A DNA stretch of 64,000 nt, from assembly GCF_020921035.1 (NCBI RefSeq), contig NC_063151.1, positions 27,286,934 through 27,350,933 on the forward strand. Reading direction: 5' to 3'. The notes beneath the pieces were generated by a model, which was not told where the DNA came from, did not search any database, and worked only from the letters and a program-made list of their open reading frames with translations. This stretch comes from Rhodamnia argentea. Its lineage: Eukaryota > Streptophyta > Magnoliopsida > Myrtales > Myrtaceae. A program made the translations under genes and the position numbers. Positions within the stretch are counted from its first letter, which is position 1. Each line of letters starts with the position of its first letter. Shown here piece by piece: positions 47,885 to 60,764 of the stretch.

Positions 47885-48072
47885 AAGGACCTACTTTTCG
47901 TGAGAAAAATGTATAATTTGTAAAATAAATTTTTCATATCATTCGAACTAATTAATTAATAAAAAAATGATAAGATTATCGATAATAATTTATAATTATT
48001 TTTATAGACGGCGATAATATGATAATTTCAGAATAATACTTTTCAAAACCTTCGTTTTCCTCGCGAGGCAAA
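47885..48072. repeat. Short AT-rich repeat, family C copy 2
   Basis: Resembles 29395-29590: TTTTCGTGAGAAAAATGTATA start, central ATTATCGATAATAATT and TTCGTTTTC end. Borders are approximate. Confidence 0.4.
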
Positions 48073-50743
48073 CAAAATCTTGCCAACTAATCCCACGAAT
48101 TAAATGGATGCGAACCTCTCTCCTCCTAATCAAACCCCCCTATCAAGAGGTCGACATCTCAAATTTTCCTAACCATAAAGTGATCATTGAATTTGATATA
48201 CGGTTGTCAATATCATGCATTGCATCTCCTTTTATTCTACTGATAAATGACTCATTCTTACTGACTTTGGCGTTAGCTCATCGCAACAAGAGCATATAAC
48301 ATTGAATTAGGTTGTGGACATTATGCAATAGGATGGGGTCCGGTAGTTGAGTGTCGTTTCCTTTGGGTCGATAGACGTTGGAGTCGTAAATTGATTGGCT
48401 AAAGACCTGGTTTTGGAATTTCTTGATAACGGCATTAGGGACCCGCGCTATGCGTGTGCGTGAAGCTTTAATAACCGTGAACGAAAAGAAAATGGATAAT
48501 TATAGACGACAGTAGCACATGACAACATTTCTGCTCTAGAAATGAATTTTTGATTAGAAGTTCATTTTTCTGCTTTTCGTTTCTGAGCATAAGTTGATTT
48601 TTCTACTTCCGGAAAAAAGTACTTTTTTTTTTACTTATTCAAGTGGCTCCAAAATTATTTCTGGCGCAAAAAAAAAAATGCTAGAGAAGTTTAAAAAAAA
48701 ATGAAGTTGCGCAATCAAAATGATTTTTGCTCCATAAGTTGCTTTACCAAATGAATTCATGCTCCAGAGACCTCCATAAGCGTTGTCATGTCGGCCGTAA
48801 TTTTTCCCTATCTTTTTCTTAGGAGCAATTTGAAAAAAAAAAAATCACTTTAAAAGCGAGACAAAGCCGACCTTTGGCTTAAATAGGTAGGTAATATGCT
48901 TGGTTTTTTCTTTTCTTCTTTGCCATTCCGAGTTGATAACATCATTGTCGGTATTATTTTCCATTTCGTGGTTTCGTAATTTACGATTTCCCTTCTTGTA
49001 AGAATAAGGGGCGAGAGCACAGACTCAAATAACACACGAACTCGTCTTGGCAAAGACATGTGATCACCAATAAACGAGATGAGCCAAACCTTGCGCAAGT
49101 GTAGGTCCAAAATTGACCATAAGGGTGCCCGATTAGAAAACACAGCGCCTTTTGTGTGTGGATACCCAATTACCCATGGCATAAAAAAAGTCAAACATGT
49201 GAAATGTTGCATTTCAATTATGGCGGCCAGTTCGACCAAAAAAAAAAAAAAATTATGGCGGCTAGATCCTTAGAAATAGAAATAAATAAATAAAAGAAGG
49301 AATAGGGTCACCGCTACAAATTGCGATTAAATGATTCGAGTTTTTTTTTTCTTTTGTCTTTTTATTAAAGAATCGGGTGGATTAGTCATAAAGGAAGTGG
49401 AAATAGCGTCGCTCTTTTTTTTTTCTCCTTGAAAGGTTCTTTCGTACTTGTGAATTTTACTTGGTTCGAAAAGAAAGAACGAGCTTCGTTTCAAAGAATC
49501 ATGGAATAGTGAGTTACAAATAAGAAATATGTAAGGACAATTAAGTTCAAGTCACACAAAGAATAATATTAGTATACAGAAAACATTCAAAAGGATTGAC
49601 CTTACATGGGCGTTTCAACATTTTATCTTCACACGTGATGGGAATTCATTCGAACCGTTTCCTCACCTACGGGCTGCTAAAGAGGTTTCTATGGTCCCGC
49701 AAGTTACGAAGTTGGTGCAATTTGACCGATTTCTCAATAGATTTAGCCGTCTGTTCCCATGTAGTATGCACAGCAACGAACGATGCTGTTTATTTCCGAA
49801 GGCACCGGCATCAGAGGTTGCTTGAATGAAAAGAATTAACAATTTAGCTGCGATCGCTAACTGTAGCCACGCACCGCCCATTACATGACGATATCGTTTT
49901 TCTCGTTCCCTAATAATTAGAGCAGGTAACATCAAGCTCAGAAGAAAAATTATCGGCCGCGCTTGGCGAGATTTGACGCGACCCGCGGCGGTCTGATCGT
50001 GAATGCATGACTATTCAGCCTTCCCGATTATCCTTTCACACATAGTGTCCAAAATTATTCAAACGGTTGAAGACCAATCGATTTTCTAAATCTACATAAT
50101 AAGGTAATGAACATGTACGGATTGGATGATATCGGTGATAAAGGACGCCTGACTCCCCTTTAGACGCAGGCGTTGGGGACACGCGTCATCCGTATACCAG
50201 GCCACGTCGATCTCTTGTTGACCCCCGACCGGTCATGAAGTTGTGCGGGCGTATGGATCGCATTCTCGGTCCACAATCCCCGTTTCTTGCGCGTAATAGC
50301 TCGATAGCGGCGACGCCATTCATCTTTTCTGTCGATTCTTGATCGCGATTTCGAAATATAGTATGCCCTCCAGTTAATTTTTGGTCAGCTGTTATGATAA
50401 CAATGAATTCGCTCTTCATGAAATCTCGATTCTAGAGATCTTGTTAGTAGACCTGTCAAAATGAATTATCCATATGTAATAGGCTGAATTGTTATATGAG
50501 TCAATTTGACGTTTTAAAAAAATTTTTTCCACCAAGTCATTTTTCAGAAAAATAACAGATATTTTCTCGCGTTAGTTCAAAATCTGAAAATGAATTAGAA
50601 AATATTTTATACCGTTTGGTGGAGGAAAATCAAATTCCATGCACTCATTTAAATAATTTTTAATTAAATTTTATCTTTTATTTTTAAATCAAAATTTTAA
50701 TTTTTTTTTAATTTTTTTTATTTATTCCTTTTTTGTCTTTCTT

Positions 50744-50945
50744 CTTTTTCGGCCGGTTGTCCCACGACAATAGCCAGCCTCAAGTTAGGTGGAGCCTTGG
50801 ACCTCGCTGATCTAGTGAGGCCTCGGGCATCATTGTTCTCCGGCGAGGCTTGACCTCGCTCGAGGCTGAAGCGAGCTTGACCTCGCCAATCTCGACCGAG
50901 GCCGAGCCTCGCTTGATCTCGTGGCTTTGACGCTTGATAGGAATT
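50744..50945. repeat. GC-rich patch with repeated CCTCG/CGAGG words
   Basis: A patch of about 200 bases, strongly GC-rich against AT-rich flanks, dominated by CCTCG, CGAGG and GCTTGACCTCG repeats that would form hairpins. It resembles the GC-rich cores at 32625-32880 and 56705-56815, which sit inside AT-armed fold-back elements. Here only a left AT-rich arm (50500-50740) is clear. Confidence 0.45.
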
Positions 50946-51900
50946 GGGTGACCGACCTGCAATAATGTGCAAGAAAAAATAGGGGAGGAAGGCGAAAAAG
51001 TTTAAAGGCTGACAAAGACGCGAGGAAGAAGAAAAGTGTTCTCTCAAAGCTTAGTCTGGTGAAAAGGCCAGCAAGTGGCGGGGGCTCAATGCAGAAATCT
51101 AACGCACAGTGGTCAACACGTCAGATGACACTGAATCTGAATAGCGCTAGATTACATGCAAGTTTGACCGAGTCCCTCCTCCCACCGACGACCCGGCCCA
51201 CTTGTCCATCGAGGTACGGTGTGATTCCCTCCAATATCCAAAGTCTACAACAACGAACCCACGCGGCTTAAAAAAGGTCAAAAAACGCACGTGGCTAATC
51301 CTAAACCATACGTCTAGTTCGACTGCTCCCATAAAATATTTGGTGCCGGGAGTCCTAGGCAACTGGCATGCAGAGATTACGGCAGTAATAACTCCTTTTC
51401 GCCCTATCATCTTTTAACTTAGGAGCCATTTGTTCATATCAAATCAATTGCGTGCAATCTGCTCTAAATCACGAGTACAAATACATACGATTTAATCATA
51501 AGGACCAAAGCCAATGTTGAATATCTCATTTCCGACAATGTCGACCCTTAGAAGAGTAGGAGATTTCGAGAGTGGCAATCCTCTCGTCGCAGTGCTGAAC
51601 ATTCCCGGCGTGAAAATGCGCACTTTTGCACGAGGCTCGACACCCACGACCACGAGCATGATGTGCTCGGAACTGGCGGCTTTGTAGAAAGATGGTGCGC
51701 TGCTTCCCTGGCGGTCGTTTATAATTACTGTACTCTTGAGGGATAGTTTTGTAGTTCTTTTTGACTAGAGAAGGCGGCTCAGATAAAAATGATCGTACGG
51801 GACATGAGTCCAGGCGAAAGTAAAATAACTCGGGGATGAATTCAGGGCCATTTATTTGCCTTTTTTTTTTTTTTTTTCCGAATTGGAGAAGGAGAGAAGA

Positions 51901-52613
51901 AGAAGGAGCGCGTCGCCCCCACGGACTCGGCTGCACTGCGTGTTCTGGCTGCGCTTCTGTCGTTGCCGTGCGCATCTTGAGCTCGCTTGAACTTCTCACC
52001 ACCTCTCCTCTCTCTCTCTCTCTCTCTCTTTGTCGGTGAAAGTGTCTGCAATCTGCCTGATATCGTTTCTCTCGAGGTAAGTTCGTCCATGTCTCTCTCT
52101 CTCTCTCTCTCTGCCTGAAGCCGCTCTTTTTAGTTCCTCGCGTTGACCAAGCCTTCGATTCGATGCCATGGATGGTTTTTTTAGATTGGATGGATGGATA
52201 AACTCGTGCGCGAGCAAGACATTTGCTCGTTTCTCGTCGATGAGCAGTTTCTAGCTCGAAATCTGGGGGGATAGGACTGAATCTAATCGCCCCCGTCATG
52301 CGATCGTAGCCGGAAATGAAATTCTCCGCGCTTGTCGATGATCCCGCGCTATGAACTTCTTGGAGTCGTCTCATCTGTTGTCTTGCCCAGCACCTGCTAT
52401 TTGTGGTCACACAGTTTATTTTCCGTCATAGGAAACGATTGCATGAGAAAATCCATCTTGTTTACTTGTGTTCCAATGTCGTTGCTATATAACAGATCTG
52501 GAATAAACTTCCCAACTCGTCTTTTTGGCAGGTTTTTCAAGTGATTCCTTTCGAAGCATTGATAAGAGTCAAGTTTGCCGACAAGGCTCGTAGCTGCTGT
52601 GTCTGACATAGTT
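51901..52613 (+). other. 5' leader of the CRPK1-like gene with a leader intron
   Basis: Purine- and then CT-rich sequence from about 51880 looks like a transcribed leader. GAG|GTAAGTTC gives a near-perfect donor at 52077. TTTTTGGCAG at 52522-52531 is a good acceptor, leaving an 82-base second leader exon before ATG 52614. Introns in the 5' leader are common in this kinase family. The transcription start is not defined. Confidence 0.5.
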
Positions 52614-55600
52614 ATGAGTTGTTTTCGGTTCTTGTCCTGTAATAAGGTGGATTCGCGTACCGGAAGTACTTCAGAAGTCGATGAAGGTAGCCAAGTGGGC
52701 TCTTTTCATATGATAATTCTGGGCCATGAGTTTGAATTTATCACGTGTGATAAACGAGATTCATTTGAGAGGTTATGCCTAATGAAAGCATCTAATTGGG
52801 TGCCAAAACCGGACAGAAATTTCAGGTATTCACAATGTCAAACTCTTCAGCTACAAGGAGTTGAAAGCGGTGACGGAGGATTTTAGTGAAGCAAATAAAA
52901 TCGGAGAGGGTGGTTTCGGCGCAGTTTATAAGGTAAATACTCCATGAATGTCACTTTAGACATTTTGGGCCTCACTCTATCAGAATATTTCGATTTTCGA
53001 TTCTAGTGGTTTCATCTTGCGGGTTGCACCAATTGAAGAAATCTCTTGTTTGGTCAGGGGCGACTTAAAGGTGGAAAGATTGCTGCAATAAAGGTTCTCT
53101 CCGCTGAATCAAGACAAGGAGTGAAAGAGTTCTTGACAGAGATTAATGTGATATCTGAGATTGAGCATGAAAACTTAGTCAAGCTTTATGGATGTTGCGT
53201 ACAAAGTAATCAGCGGATTTTGGTTTACAACTATCTAGAAAACAACAGCCTTGCTCAAACTCTTTTAGGTAAAATTCATCAGGTCTTGTGTTTGAGTCGG
53301 TATAGTCATGCTTTATTACAAACATGTGCCTTCCCCGTTTTTCTGGGTCGTAATTAGCCTTTCATCGTGCAGCTACCGCCACGCTTTTATGTGTTCCATA
53401 GCCTCATGTCTAGATGGTCAGTTTACTCAAATGCTAGATGCACTAAAACCTTCTCACTTTAGGTGGAAATCGCAGCAACATCCAGTTTAGTTGGCAAACA
53501 AGATATCGCATTTGCATTGGGGTTGGAAGGGGCCTTGCTTACCTCCATGAGGAAGTACAGCCACACATTGTTCATAGAGATATCAAAGCTAGCAACATTC
53601 TCCTTGACAAAGATTTGACACCCAAAATTTCAGATTTTGGGCTCGCAAAGCTTATTCCAGACAACGCTACGCATGTTAGTACGCGCGTCGCTGGTACATT
53701 GTGAGTTCCTTCCTTCTTTGTCTTTTCAATTACATCATTCAGATCTATTTATTTTGTCCATTTGGACTACTTGATATGCGATTCTGGCTCTGAATTCTGG
53801 TACTGCACTTTAATGTCGAATGTACTGTCTTTAACTCTTTTTTAATCTGTGATGAGTATGACAGAAAATGATATACTTAAAGATATGCTTTACTTCACTA
53901 CACAGATTAAGACCCCCATGCATTTCTTTGTCGGGATAAGCAACTGGAGATTCTAATGGAACTGACGGGCTAGTAATGATTACGATAATTGACCTAGCTA
54001 GCAAGAACCTGTGTGCAGGATTAATTAGTGGATGACGGACTCCTGCCAGCGCCCCAGCAAGATAGAGAAGACTTGTGCAAGTAACTTGTAGGTTTTATCT
54101 CGGCATGGCCAGAATCAAATGGATTTTGTTCAGTTCAATGCACCGGGCGTCTTGGGTCATAGCATCAATGCTTTGAAAAGAGAAATCGCCTTGTTTAGTA
54201 TGCTTAACAAGCTGGGAGCACTTCGTTAACTGTACCCAATTTAAATTAAGCCAATCACGAACCTAAAAGTTAACTAAGGGCGCATTGTTCTTATAGGCAG
54301 GCTTCTACGTTTGTTCTGACTTAGCAGAATGTTGTAACCTCCATTTGGCTCCCCCTTCCTCATTTTGGAAGCATATTGATATTTTATTCCTGTCCTGCAG
54401 AGGTTATTTGGCACCAGAATACGCGATTGGGGGGCGTTTGACACGTAAAGCAGATGTTTACAGTTTTGGAGTCCTCCTTGTGGAGATAGTTAGTGGAAGG
54501 TGCAATACAAATACAAGACTCCCCCCTGAAGAGCAGTATCTCCTTGAAAGAGTACGTACTCTCTGAGTGTTGTCTCTTTGAAATCATTTTAGTCTCCTTC
54601 AAAGATAACCTTGAATTTGCTTTGAATCAAGCAAAATTGCTTGTATCCCTGAGTAGTTGGCTTGTAAAAAGTTTTGAGTAGATGATAAGTTCCTGAGCAG
54701 TGAATTGAAAAGCTCTTTCCAAGATCTGATGAGAATGTGGCGTGCCGTCATTTTGAAGATTTCGGTTAGCGTGTTTCAATATGGTTGACAGTTCCAACCA
54801 AAAGTTGGGAAGAGAAGTTTTCAACCACGCTGTGCGTGTTCTGAAGGATTTCAGTTAGCATGTTCCAAAGTGGTTGAAGTTTCCAACCAAAATCTAGGAA
54901 TCCATCAAAATGGTGGCATGTGCATTCTCATCTGACATTTAGAAGAGCTTTCAAGAAACGCTTATGTCCCCAGCTTTTTGGTCACTACAGGTCCTACAAG
55001 ACAATCACAGAAAAGAAAGCATAGAGGTTTCCATAGGACTGACTTTTAATTATGCTCCTTCCTGAGGCTGCGTTCTTTTCATCTTTGATGTGGTCAACGA
55101 CTTGCGTGTTCATTTTTGCCCCTCGTATCTCTTCCTGTTTCATAGGATGTCCTATTGCCAGACTGATGCTATAACTGGTCTTTTGTATAGACAGATATTG
55201 CTCTAGGTACTTGATCGGATAAAAGAGAGTGCTTATTGTGAAAATTTGTTATTTCAGACGTGGGAACTCTATGAGCGGAAAGAACTGGTTGGATTGGTGG
55301 ATACATCATTGAATGGTGATTTTGATGCTGAGGAGGCTTGTAAGTTCCTAAAGATTGGACTCCTCTGCACCCAAGACAATCCCAAGCGCCGGCCATCCAT
55401 GTCAACTGTAGTTAAGTTGCTTACCGGTGAGATAGGTGTTAATGACAATAAAATTTCGAAGCCTGCATTGATCTCTGATTTTATGGACCTCAAAGTGCGG
55501 GGTCCTCCAACTTCAGCCGAAACAAAGAGCACTTCCTATAACGTGACCTCCAGCTCAGATAATCGAGGGAATTCTACCTTGTCATCATCAGGTGCCTCAA

Positions 55601-55647
55601 CTTCTGGTACCATGACCAACTCGGCAGTATATGACCAGAGCTTTTGA
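52614..55647 (+). CDS. CRPK1-like receptor-like cytoplasmic Ser/Thr kinase
   Basis: Close relative of Arabidopsis cold-responsive protein kinase 1 (At1g16670), which at the plasma membrane phosphorylates 14-3-3 proteins and dampens the CBF cold response. Exons: 52614-52686, 52826-52932, 53058-53268, 53463-53700, 54401-54551 and 55258-55647, giving 389 residues. Glycine loop [11 protein letters not shown] is at about 51-61, catalytic Lys in AAIK at 72, [11 protein letters not shown] from 168 (RD type), DFG at 188-190, and APEY in the activation segment. All catalytic residues are present. There is no signal peptide or membrane helix; MSCFRFLSC near the N-terminus offers Cys for palmitoylation. 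The tail has the CRPK1-typical [12 protein letters not shown], then a Ser/Thr-rich end. That it works in cold signalling here is inferred from similarity. Confidence 0.94.
54738..54910. repeat. Diverged 89-bp tandem repeat in a kinase intron
   Basis: Two units about 89 bases apart share GATTTCRGTTAGCRTGTT and GTTCCAACCAAAA-like blocks. They lie in the 706-bp intron between exons ending at 54551 and starting at 55258. Confidence 0.65.
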
Positions 55648-57457
55648 TCTCGTCTCCGCGTTGTCTTGTTTACAGTTTGGGTTGTAAAGTAGATTCTTGT
55701 GAAATTTTTACCAGTTTATCGAGGTTTGTTGGCTTGTGTAAATTGTTCATGTTGCTGCGTATGACATTTGCTTTATGCTAAGTGACATAGTTAGAGGCTT
55801 CCCCGTGTAAATTTACCCTATTGAATTAATTCGAGGGCGAGTTCCGCCATTGTCTTTGTGTCTCATTCTGTTACCTCCGATTGTCCTTTTGCTAAGATCT
55901 AACCGGAAGGCGCTCGCATCACATTTAGTGTTTCGCGGGTGCAGCAGAACCATCCAATGCAGCGCACGGGGATCACAAGGTATGCAGTTACTTTCCAAAC
56001 AATTTGTGGGGCTCGATTTGAAGGGTGTGAATTGCTAGCTTCAGTTAAGACTGGTATCCAATGATGATTCATGCGGAGGCTTGGTACACGAGTGACCGGC
56101 CCTGTTTGCGAGTTCGTGCCGATGCGGTCTTTGGTTTCGCGATGGCATCGAGTTCGACGCCGTCTCTGAAGTTCCCTGTTTCCGTCACCTAATTTTTCAC
56201 GAATCACGATTTCTAGCCCCACCTACACAGGACCCGTTCCTTGAGTTTGACTAGTGGCTATCATCTGGGTCTTTGTTCTTTCAGAGAATCAATTTGTTGT
56301 TAAGAGGGGATTCAAGTTTACGAACACTTGAACAGCGGGAAAAGAATACTTTTGATGCCAAAAGTTGTATACGGATATCATTTTGGTGCTAAAAGTTTCA
56401 ATCGGATCACTTTAGTATCAAATAGGAGAGAAAATGATCACTTTAATGCCTTTGATGAAAAATTCCAGTCAGTTGCAATATGTGGCATTTTTAATTAATT
56501 TTTGAATTTTAATTAGTATTTTTTTTTAAAAAAAATGAAGTCCACGTGGGTTCCATGTGGACTTCAAAATTTAGAAAAAAAAAATTTAAAAATTTAAAAT
56601 AGATTTTAAAAAAGAAAAATTAATGGAAAAATTTTAAAATAAAAGCTTTATTTAAAATAAATTGAAATAAGTTAAAAAATTAGAAAAAAACTAAAAAGAA
56701 AAAGATAGGCTGGGGCATGGCTAGCGGGAGTCACCAAGCCCCGGCCCTTGCCCGAGTCCGGTGGTGGTGGGGCGGCGGCGGCGGCGGCGAGGCTACAGCC
56801 CTTGCTGCCTAGTTATCTTTTTTTTTTTTTTTAAATTTTCAGCTTATTTTTCAAATTATTTTAAAATAAAAAGATTTAAATTTAATAAAAAATGTTGTGG
56901 TGGACCTCTAGTGAGCCACGTTAGCTTCATATATTAATAAAAAAGTGCTACGTTGGATTTTCGGCTGAAGAGTATCGGAGTTGGCACATAAGTGATTTTT
57001 TCAAAAAATTTACAACTAAAGTGATTCGATTGAAACTTTTGACATCAAAGTAATCTCCGTACGTAATTTTTAGCACTAAAAGTGTCCTTTTACCGTTGAA
57101 CCACTCTCGTAATGCATGTGATCCCTTATTTTGAAGTTCAGTTATTCGATGTAAACATACTCAAAGAGTGTGTCAAATAATTCGTTACAATGACCAAGTT
57201 TCTTAAAGAAAACGCCCATTTCCTCTGTCCGAAGCCTACGTAGCCGAGTACTGGGGAGATAGATACGGATAGAGGAGGGAGAGATTACCCATGCACTTAA
57301 AAATGCGTGGTGGCGAGCCTTAAATTCCAACATTTAATGCAATCCCACCGGCCCACCAACCTATCGATCACCATTTAATGTCTCCCCACTGCACTTCAAC
57401 AAACGACTTTCTTAAGAGAGCGAGGGAAGGAGGGGGAGGGAGAGAGAGAGAGAGAGT
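55648..57457. other. Kinase 3' UTR and intergenic space
   Basis: 55648 to about 55830 is probably kinase 3' UTR. The fold-back element at 56333-57105 fills the middle. 57110-57457 leads into the CASP-like gene, with (AG)n at 57440-57456 ending just before its ATG. No other gene was seen. Confidence 0.55.
56333..57105. repeat. Fold-back element, family D, with GC-rich core
   Basis: Terminal inverted arms are clear: the left arm contains GGTGCTAAAAGTTTCAATCG then GATCACTTTAGT. The reverse complement of the right arm contains AGTGCTAAAAATTACGTACG, then GTCAAAAGTTTCAATCGA and ATCACTTTAGT. The inner part is AT-rich, with a GC-rich patch at about 56705-56815 containing GGCGGCGGCGG. It is about 770 bases, without coding capacity, like a non-autonomous DNA transposon. 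Confidence 0.7.
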
Positions 57458-58782
57458 ATGGCGACGACGGCGACGGCGACGGCGACGATGAAGGAGGAGA
57501 GCCACAGCAAGCATGGAGGAGAGAATGGAGAAGGGTGTGAGAGGGCCCGAACAGCGGAGACGCTGATGAGGGTGGTGCCTATAGGTCTGTGCCTGACCGC
57601 TCTGGTGATGATGCTCCGGGATTCCGAGTCCAACGACTACGGCTCCCTCTCCTACTCCGACCTCGGCGCTTTCAGGTCCCTTTTCCTTTTCTCCTCACCA
57701 CCTTCACTCAGACTTCAGATTAGAATTCGGGGCAGATTCTTAACTAGCTCGCTTAACGATTTTAGGTTTTTTCACATGTAGTACTAGACTGGGGTTCTTG
57801 CTCCTTTCTTGTTCTTTCTCTTGTTCGATTATTCTTGCGCATCGCATGCATGGATTGCCCATTTGAACGAGCAAAAGAGAGATTTCCCTTTTCCCCTTCC
57901 ATGCTCTTCTTCTTCCTGTTCATGTTTCCACTCCCGATGAGCTTCCTGAGTTTTGTGCTTCCATAGATTTTGTCCGCCACATTTTACGGTCAGCCATGCA
58001 AGTTTGGGATAAAAAGGGTTGACTCTTTACGACTTTTTGCGAGGAAGGGTAAAAAGAGGTTGCTACCGTGAATGAATGGATATCGGAAGCAGTAAACATA
58101 AAGTCGAGCACCAACGCTTGCGCAACTTTTATGTGGTACAACTTCTTAGTGTCGATATTGAAGAGATTGGCGTATTTCACAGGCGGTGCCGTGTTGTGTT
58201 GTATCGTGTTGTAGGTACTTGGTGCATGTGAATGGCATATGTGCAGGGTACTCGCTTCTCTCGGCTGTTATACTGGTCATGCCTCGCCCTCCAACCATGT
58301 CCAGAGCTTGGACTTTCTTCCTCCTCGATCAGGTATTGCATTCGTGTCCCCGAATCATAGTAATAGTACAATTCGATCTCGATGATTCTCTTTCCATGTA
58401 TGTGCAAAAACTGTTTTCTCCATTTTCTGCACACGCACGACTGTGTTCCGTTTCGCTAAATAGAAAAAAGAAACTGTGCGGTGTGTCTTAACAAAGTTTG
58501 AAACCATAGGTCCTCACTTACGCAACACTGGCCGCGGGAGCTGTGTCGACGGAGGTGCTGTACCTGTCGTACAAGGGAGACGAGGCCACCGCGTGGAGCG
58601 CCGCATGCGCCTCGTTCGGAGGGTTCTGTCGCAAGGCAACGGTGTCCGTGGCCATGACCTTGGCGGCGGTGGCGTGTTACGTGGCACTTTCGCTCCTGTC
58701 CTCGTACAGGCTCTTCAGCAGATTCGATGCCCCGGTCGCTTGCTCTGGCAAAGGCGTCGAAATCCCGGCCTTCCAAGGGTGA
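57458..58782 (+). CDS. CASP-like (CASPL2A-type) four-helix membrane protein
   Basis: Plasma-membrane protein of the Casparian-strip-domain/MARVEL family, thought to form membrane scaffolds. Exons: 57458-57675, 58215-58332 and 58510-58782, giving 202 residues. The N-terminus (1-30) is cytosolic and low-complexity (Ala/Thr repeat from ACG/GCG codons). Helix 1 is at about 36-54 and carries the family Arg ([11 protein letters not shown]). Helix 2 is in the [18 protein letters not shown] region. Helix 3 contains the family Asp ([16 protein letters not shown]). Helix 4 covers [17 protein letters not shown]. The conserved [16 protein letters not shown] extracellular loop and C-terminal GVEIPAF point to the 2A subgroup. 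The ATG follows an AG microsatellite directly, and no better in-frame Met is available. Tissue role is not readable from the sequence. Confidence 0.93.
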
Positions 58783-59384
58783 AAGTGGAAACCTTCGCCG
58801 TGTGAGCTCCTCGTCGAGGGCGTTCTGTATTTTCTTTGCAGCCTGCTTAAAAAACAGAGCAACAAGCTATCTATCTTTTTTTTTTTTTGTGTTGGTCGAA
58901 AAACAAGCTATCATCTCATCTCAATGTGGTATTTGTGCGTGCGTGCATGCCAGAGCTCATTTCAGTTCACACCCTCAAACAACAATGCCATTAGAAAAAT
59001 AATTATTTATCCACTTTTATTTATCTGTAAAGGACAGTTTGTTCGAAGACAAACATGCACGAAAGACAGAGATCAGAAGGCACGCCAGTTTGGGGTTGGT
59101 TCCGTCTTTTTCCCTTTTTCTGCTGGTCGACAAACGTATTTTGATGAACTACACCTCAAGAGCTGATTTCCCCTCGCTTAAAAGCGACTCAAGCATTGCG
59201 AATAATCAAAGTTCACTCTTACGAGGTCCCTGCTTTTCTGGCTGCAACCATGCGGCACGGACGTTAGGTCAGAGGGTCATAGGTTATTAATCCACATTAA
59301 GAATTTAAGAAGAGAAGATTTTACTAGAAAGTATTCCCAGAACAGCTCCGCAGTACGGATTCTTTTATATACACACACACAAAT

Positions 59385-59875
59385 TTAACACAAACTAAAT
59401 TTTTGACCGCAAAAAATTTCAAATAAATTTACTTCAAATTAATTTTTTGATTACGAAAAATTCAAATTGATGCACTTGTGATAAATTTACCCTTAACTAG
59501 TCTATTTGTGATAAAATTTTCCTAAATTAATTTTTTGATGGCCAAAAATAACAAATTGGTACAGTTGTAACAAATTTATCCTATGTTAATGTCCCTTAAA
59601 TTGGGTTAATATTACAATAACTCTAAATCAGTATACTTGTGACAAACATAGGGTAAAAATCTCAAATTGATATACCCATCAACTATTACGTATCATCTAA
59701 CACAATAATATAACGATAAAATTTAACGAAAATTAATGGTAATAAATTTATCACAATCGTACCAATTTATAATTTTTAGTGATCAAAGACTAAACTTGAG
59801 GTAAATTTGTCACAAATTTATCAATTTGAGATTTTTCGTGGTAAAAGATTAATTTGAAATAAATTTATCAACACA
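59385..59875. repeat. Fold-back element, family B copy 2
   Basis: Shares modules with 6160-6615: AAATTGATGCACTTGTGATA, AAATTTACYY, AATTTTTTGAYNRC in the left arm, inverted in the right arm (AATTTTTAGTGATCAAAGAC, GAGATTTTTCGTGG). The central GATAAAATTTAACGAAAATT corresponds to GATAAAATTTAATAGAAATT of copy 1. No coding capacity. Confidence 0.7.
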
Positions 59876-60764
59876 CATAAATAGCTGCATCAGGGTAAGC
59901 AAGGATCTTGTTTAGGATCAATAAATACCAAATCTCTTGAAAATAGAGAGGGCGAAAACTCAGCCACGGCGGTTCATTTTTTTGCTCGTGGAAGTCAGTT
60001 TCTCCCCAGTTCATTAGAGTTAAAATAGACATGCACTCAGATTGGAGCAACAATCGCAGTGATGAGAGGCTCTCCACCATTCAATTTAAAAACAATAAAG
60101 AATGTATTCCAGGCTTGAGTTCCAACTAAATTGATTAGTCACTATGTAATATATCTCCCAGCAGCAAAACACTTGTGACAACAGATTGCACTGAGCATCG
60201 GTCTGTCCTATGTCGTCCAGAAGAAGCTAGACCGAACTCATAAGAAAGGCTAATCAAATAAGAGTGTCCGCGGAGCCAAAAAAAAAAGAAAGGAACAGCA
60301 ATAGTCTAGACTTCTTCAATCTAGATTACAATAGTCCGCAGTTGAAACGCATCCCAATAGATAACATTTGCTGCCCTAAAACAAGAAATGCTCAAATCAG
60401 TCTTCGCGAAGATGCAGTGTGTTATTCTTCAAAATCTCATTCATTTTGCATCAGTGGATTATTGCTATAGATAAACCTTCCAAGGTAGACAATTAGCCCG
60501 CCCTCTCTGCAGTTTGCTTGCAACTCCATGCCAGTAGCACTACCTATAACACTTTGATAGCTCAAGCAATGATCTCTGCATGTGAGGAGAGAAATAAAGC
60601 CAACAAATAGAACTGGCAAGGGAGTGCAAAATTAAAATTCCTATCACAGGATATTCTGCCCACTGACATTATTGTAACAAGTTTTTCCCCTATGTTAAAG
60701 TATTCGAGTAATAGACAATTCCTACACTTAACCACATACGCTTTTAGAAAAGTAGATAGTGATC

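Larger units (their letters stand above)
46259..51900. other. Gene-poor intergenic region
   Basis: 5.6 kb without a recognisable gene. 46390-46640 is AT-rich and repeat-like. 46892-46918 is a CT microsatellite and 47062-47274 the G tract. 47885-48072 is a family C repeat. 47690-47785 holds several GTGTCCGA/TCGGACAC inverted pairs. 50700-50945 has a GC-rich patch beside an AT-rich arm. Open frames of 60-130 codons here show no family resemblance. Confidence 0.55.

Noticed and set aside
51526-52410. 294-codon minus-strand frame opposite the kinase leader
   Set aside because: It is antisense to the CT-rich leader and intron of the CRPK1-like gene, rich in Arg/Glu from GA repeats, and has no family resemblance.
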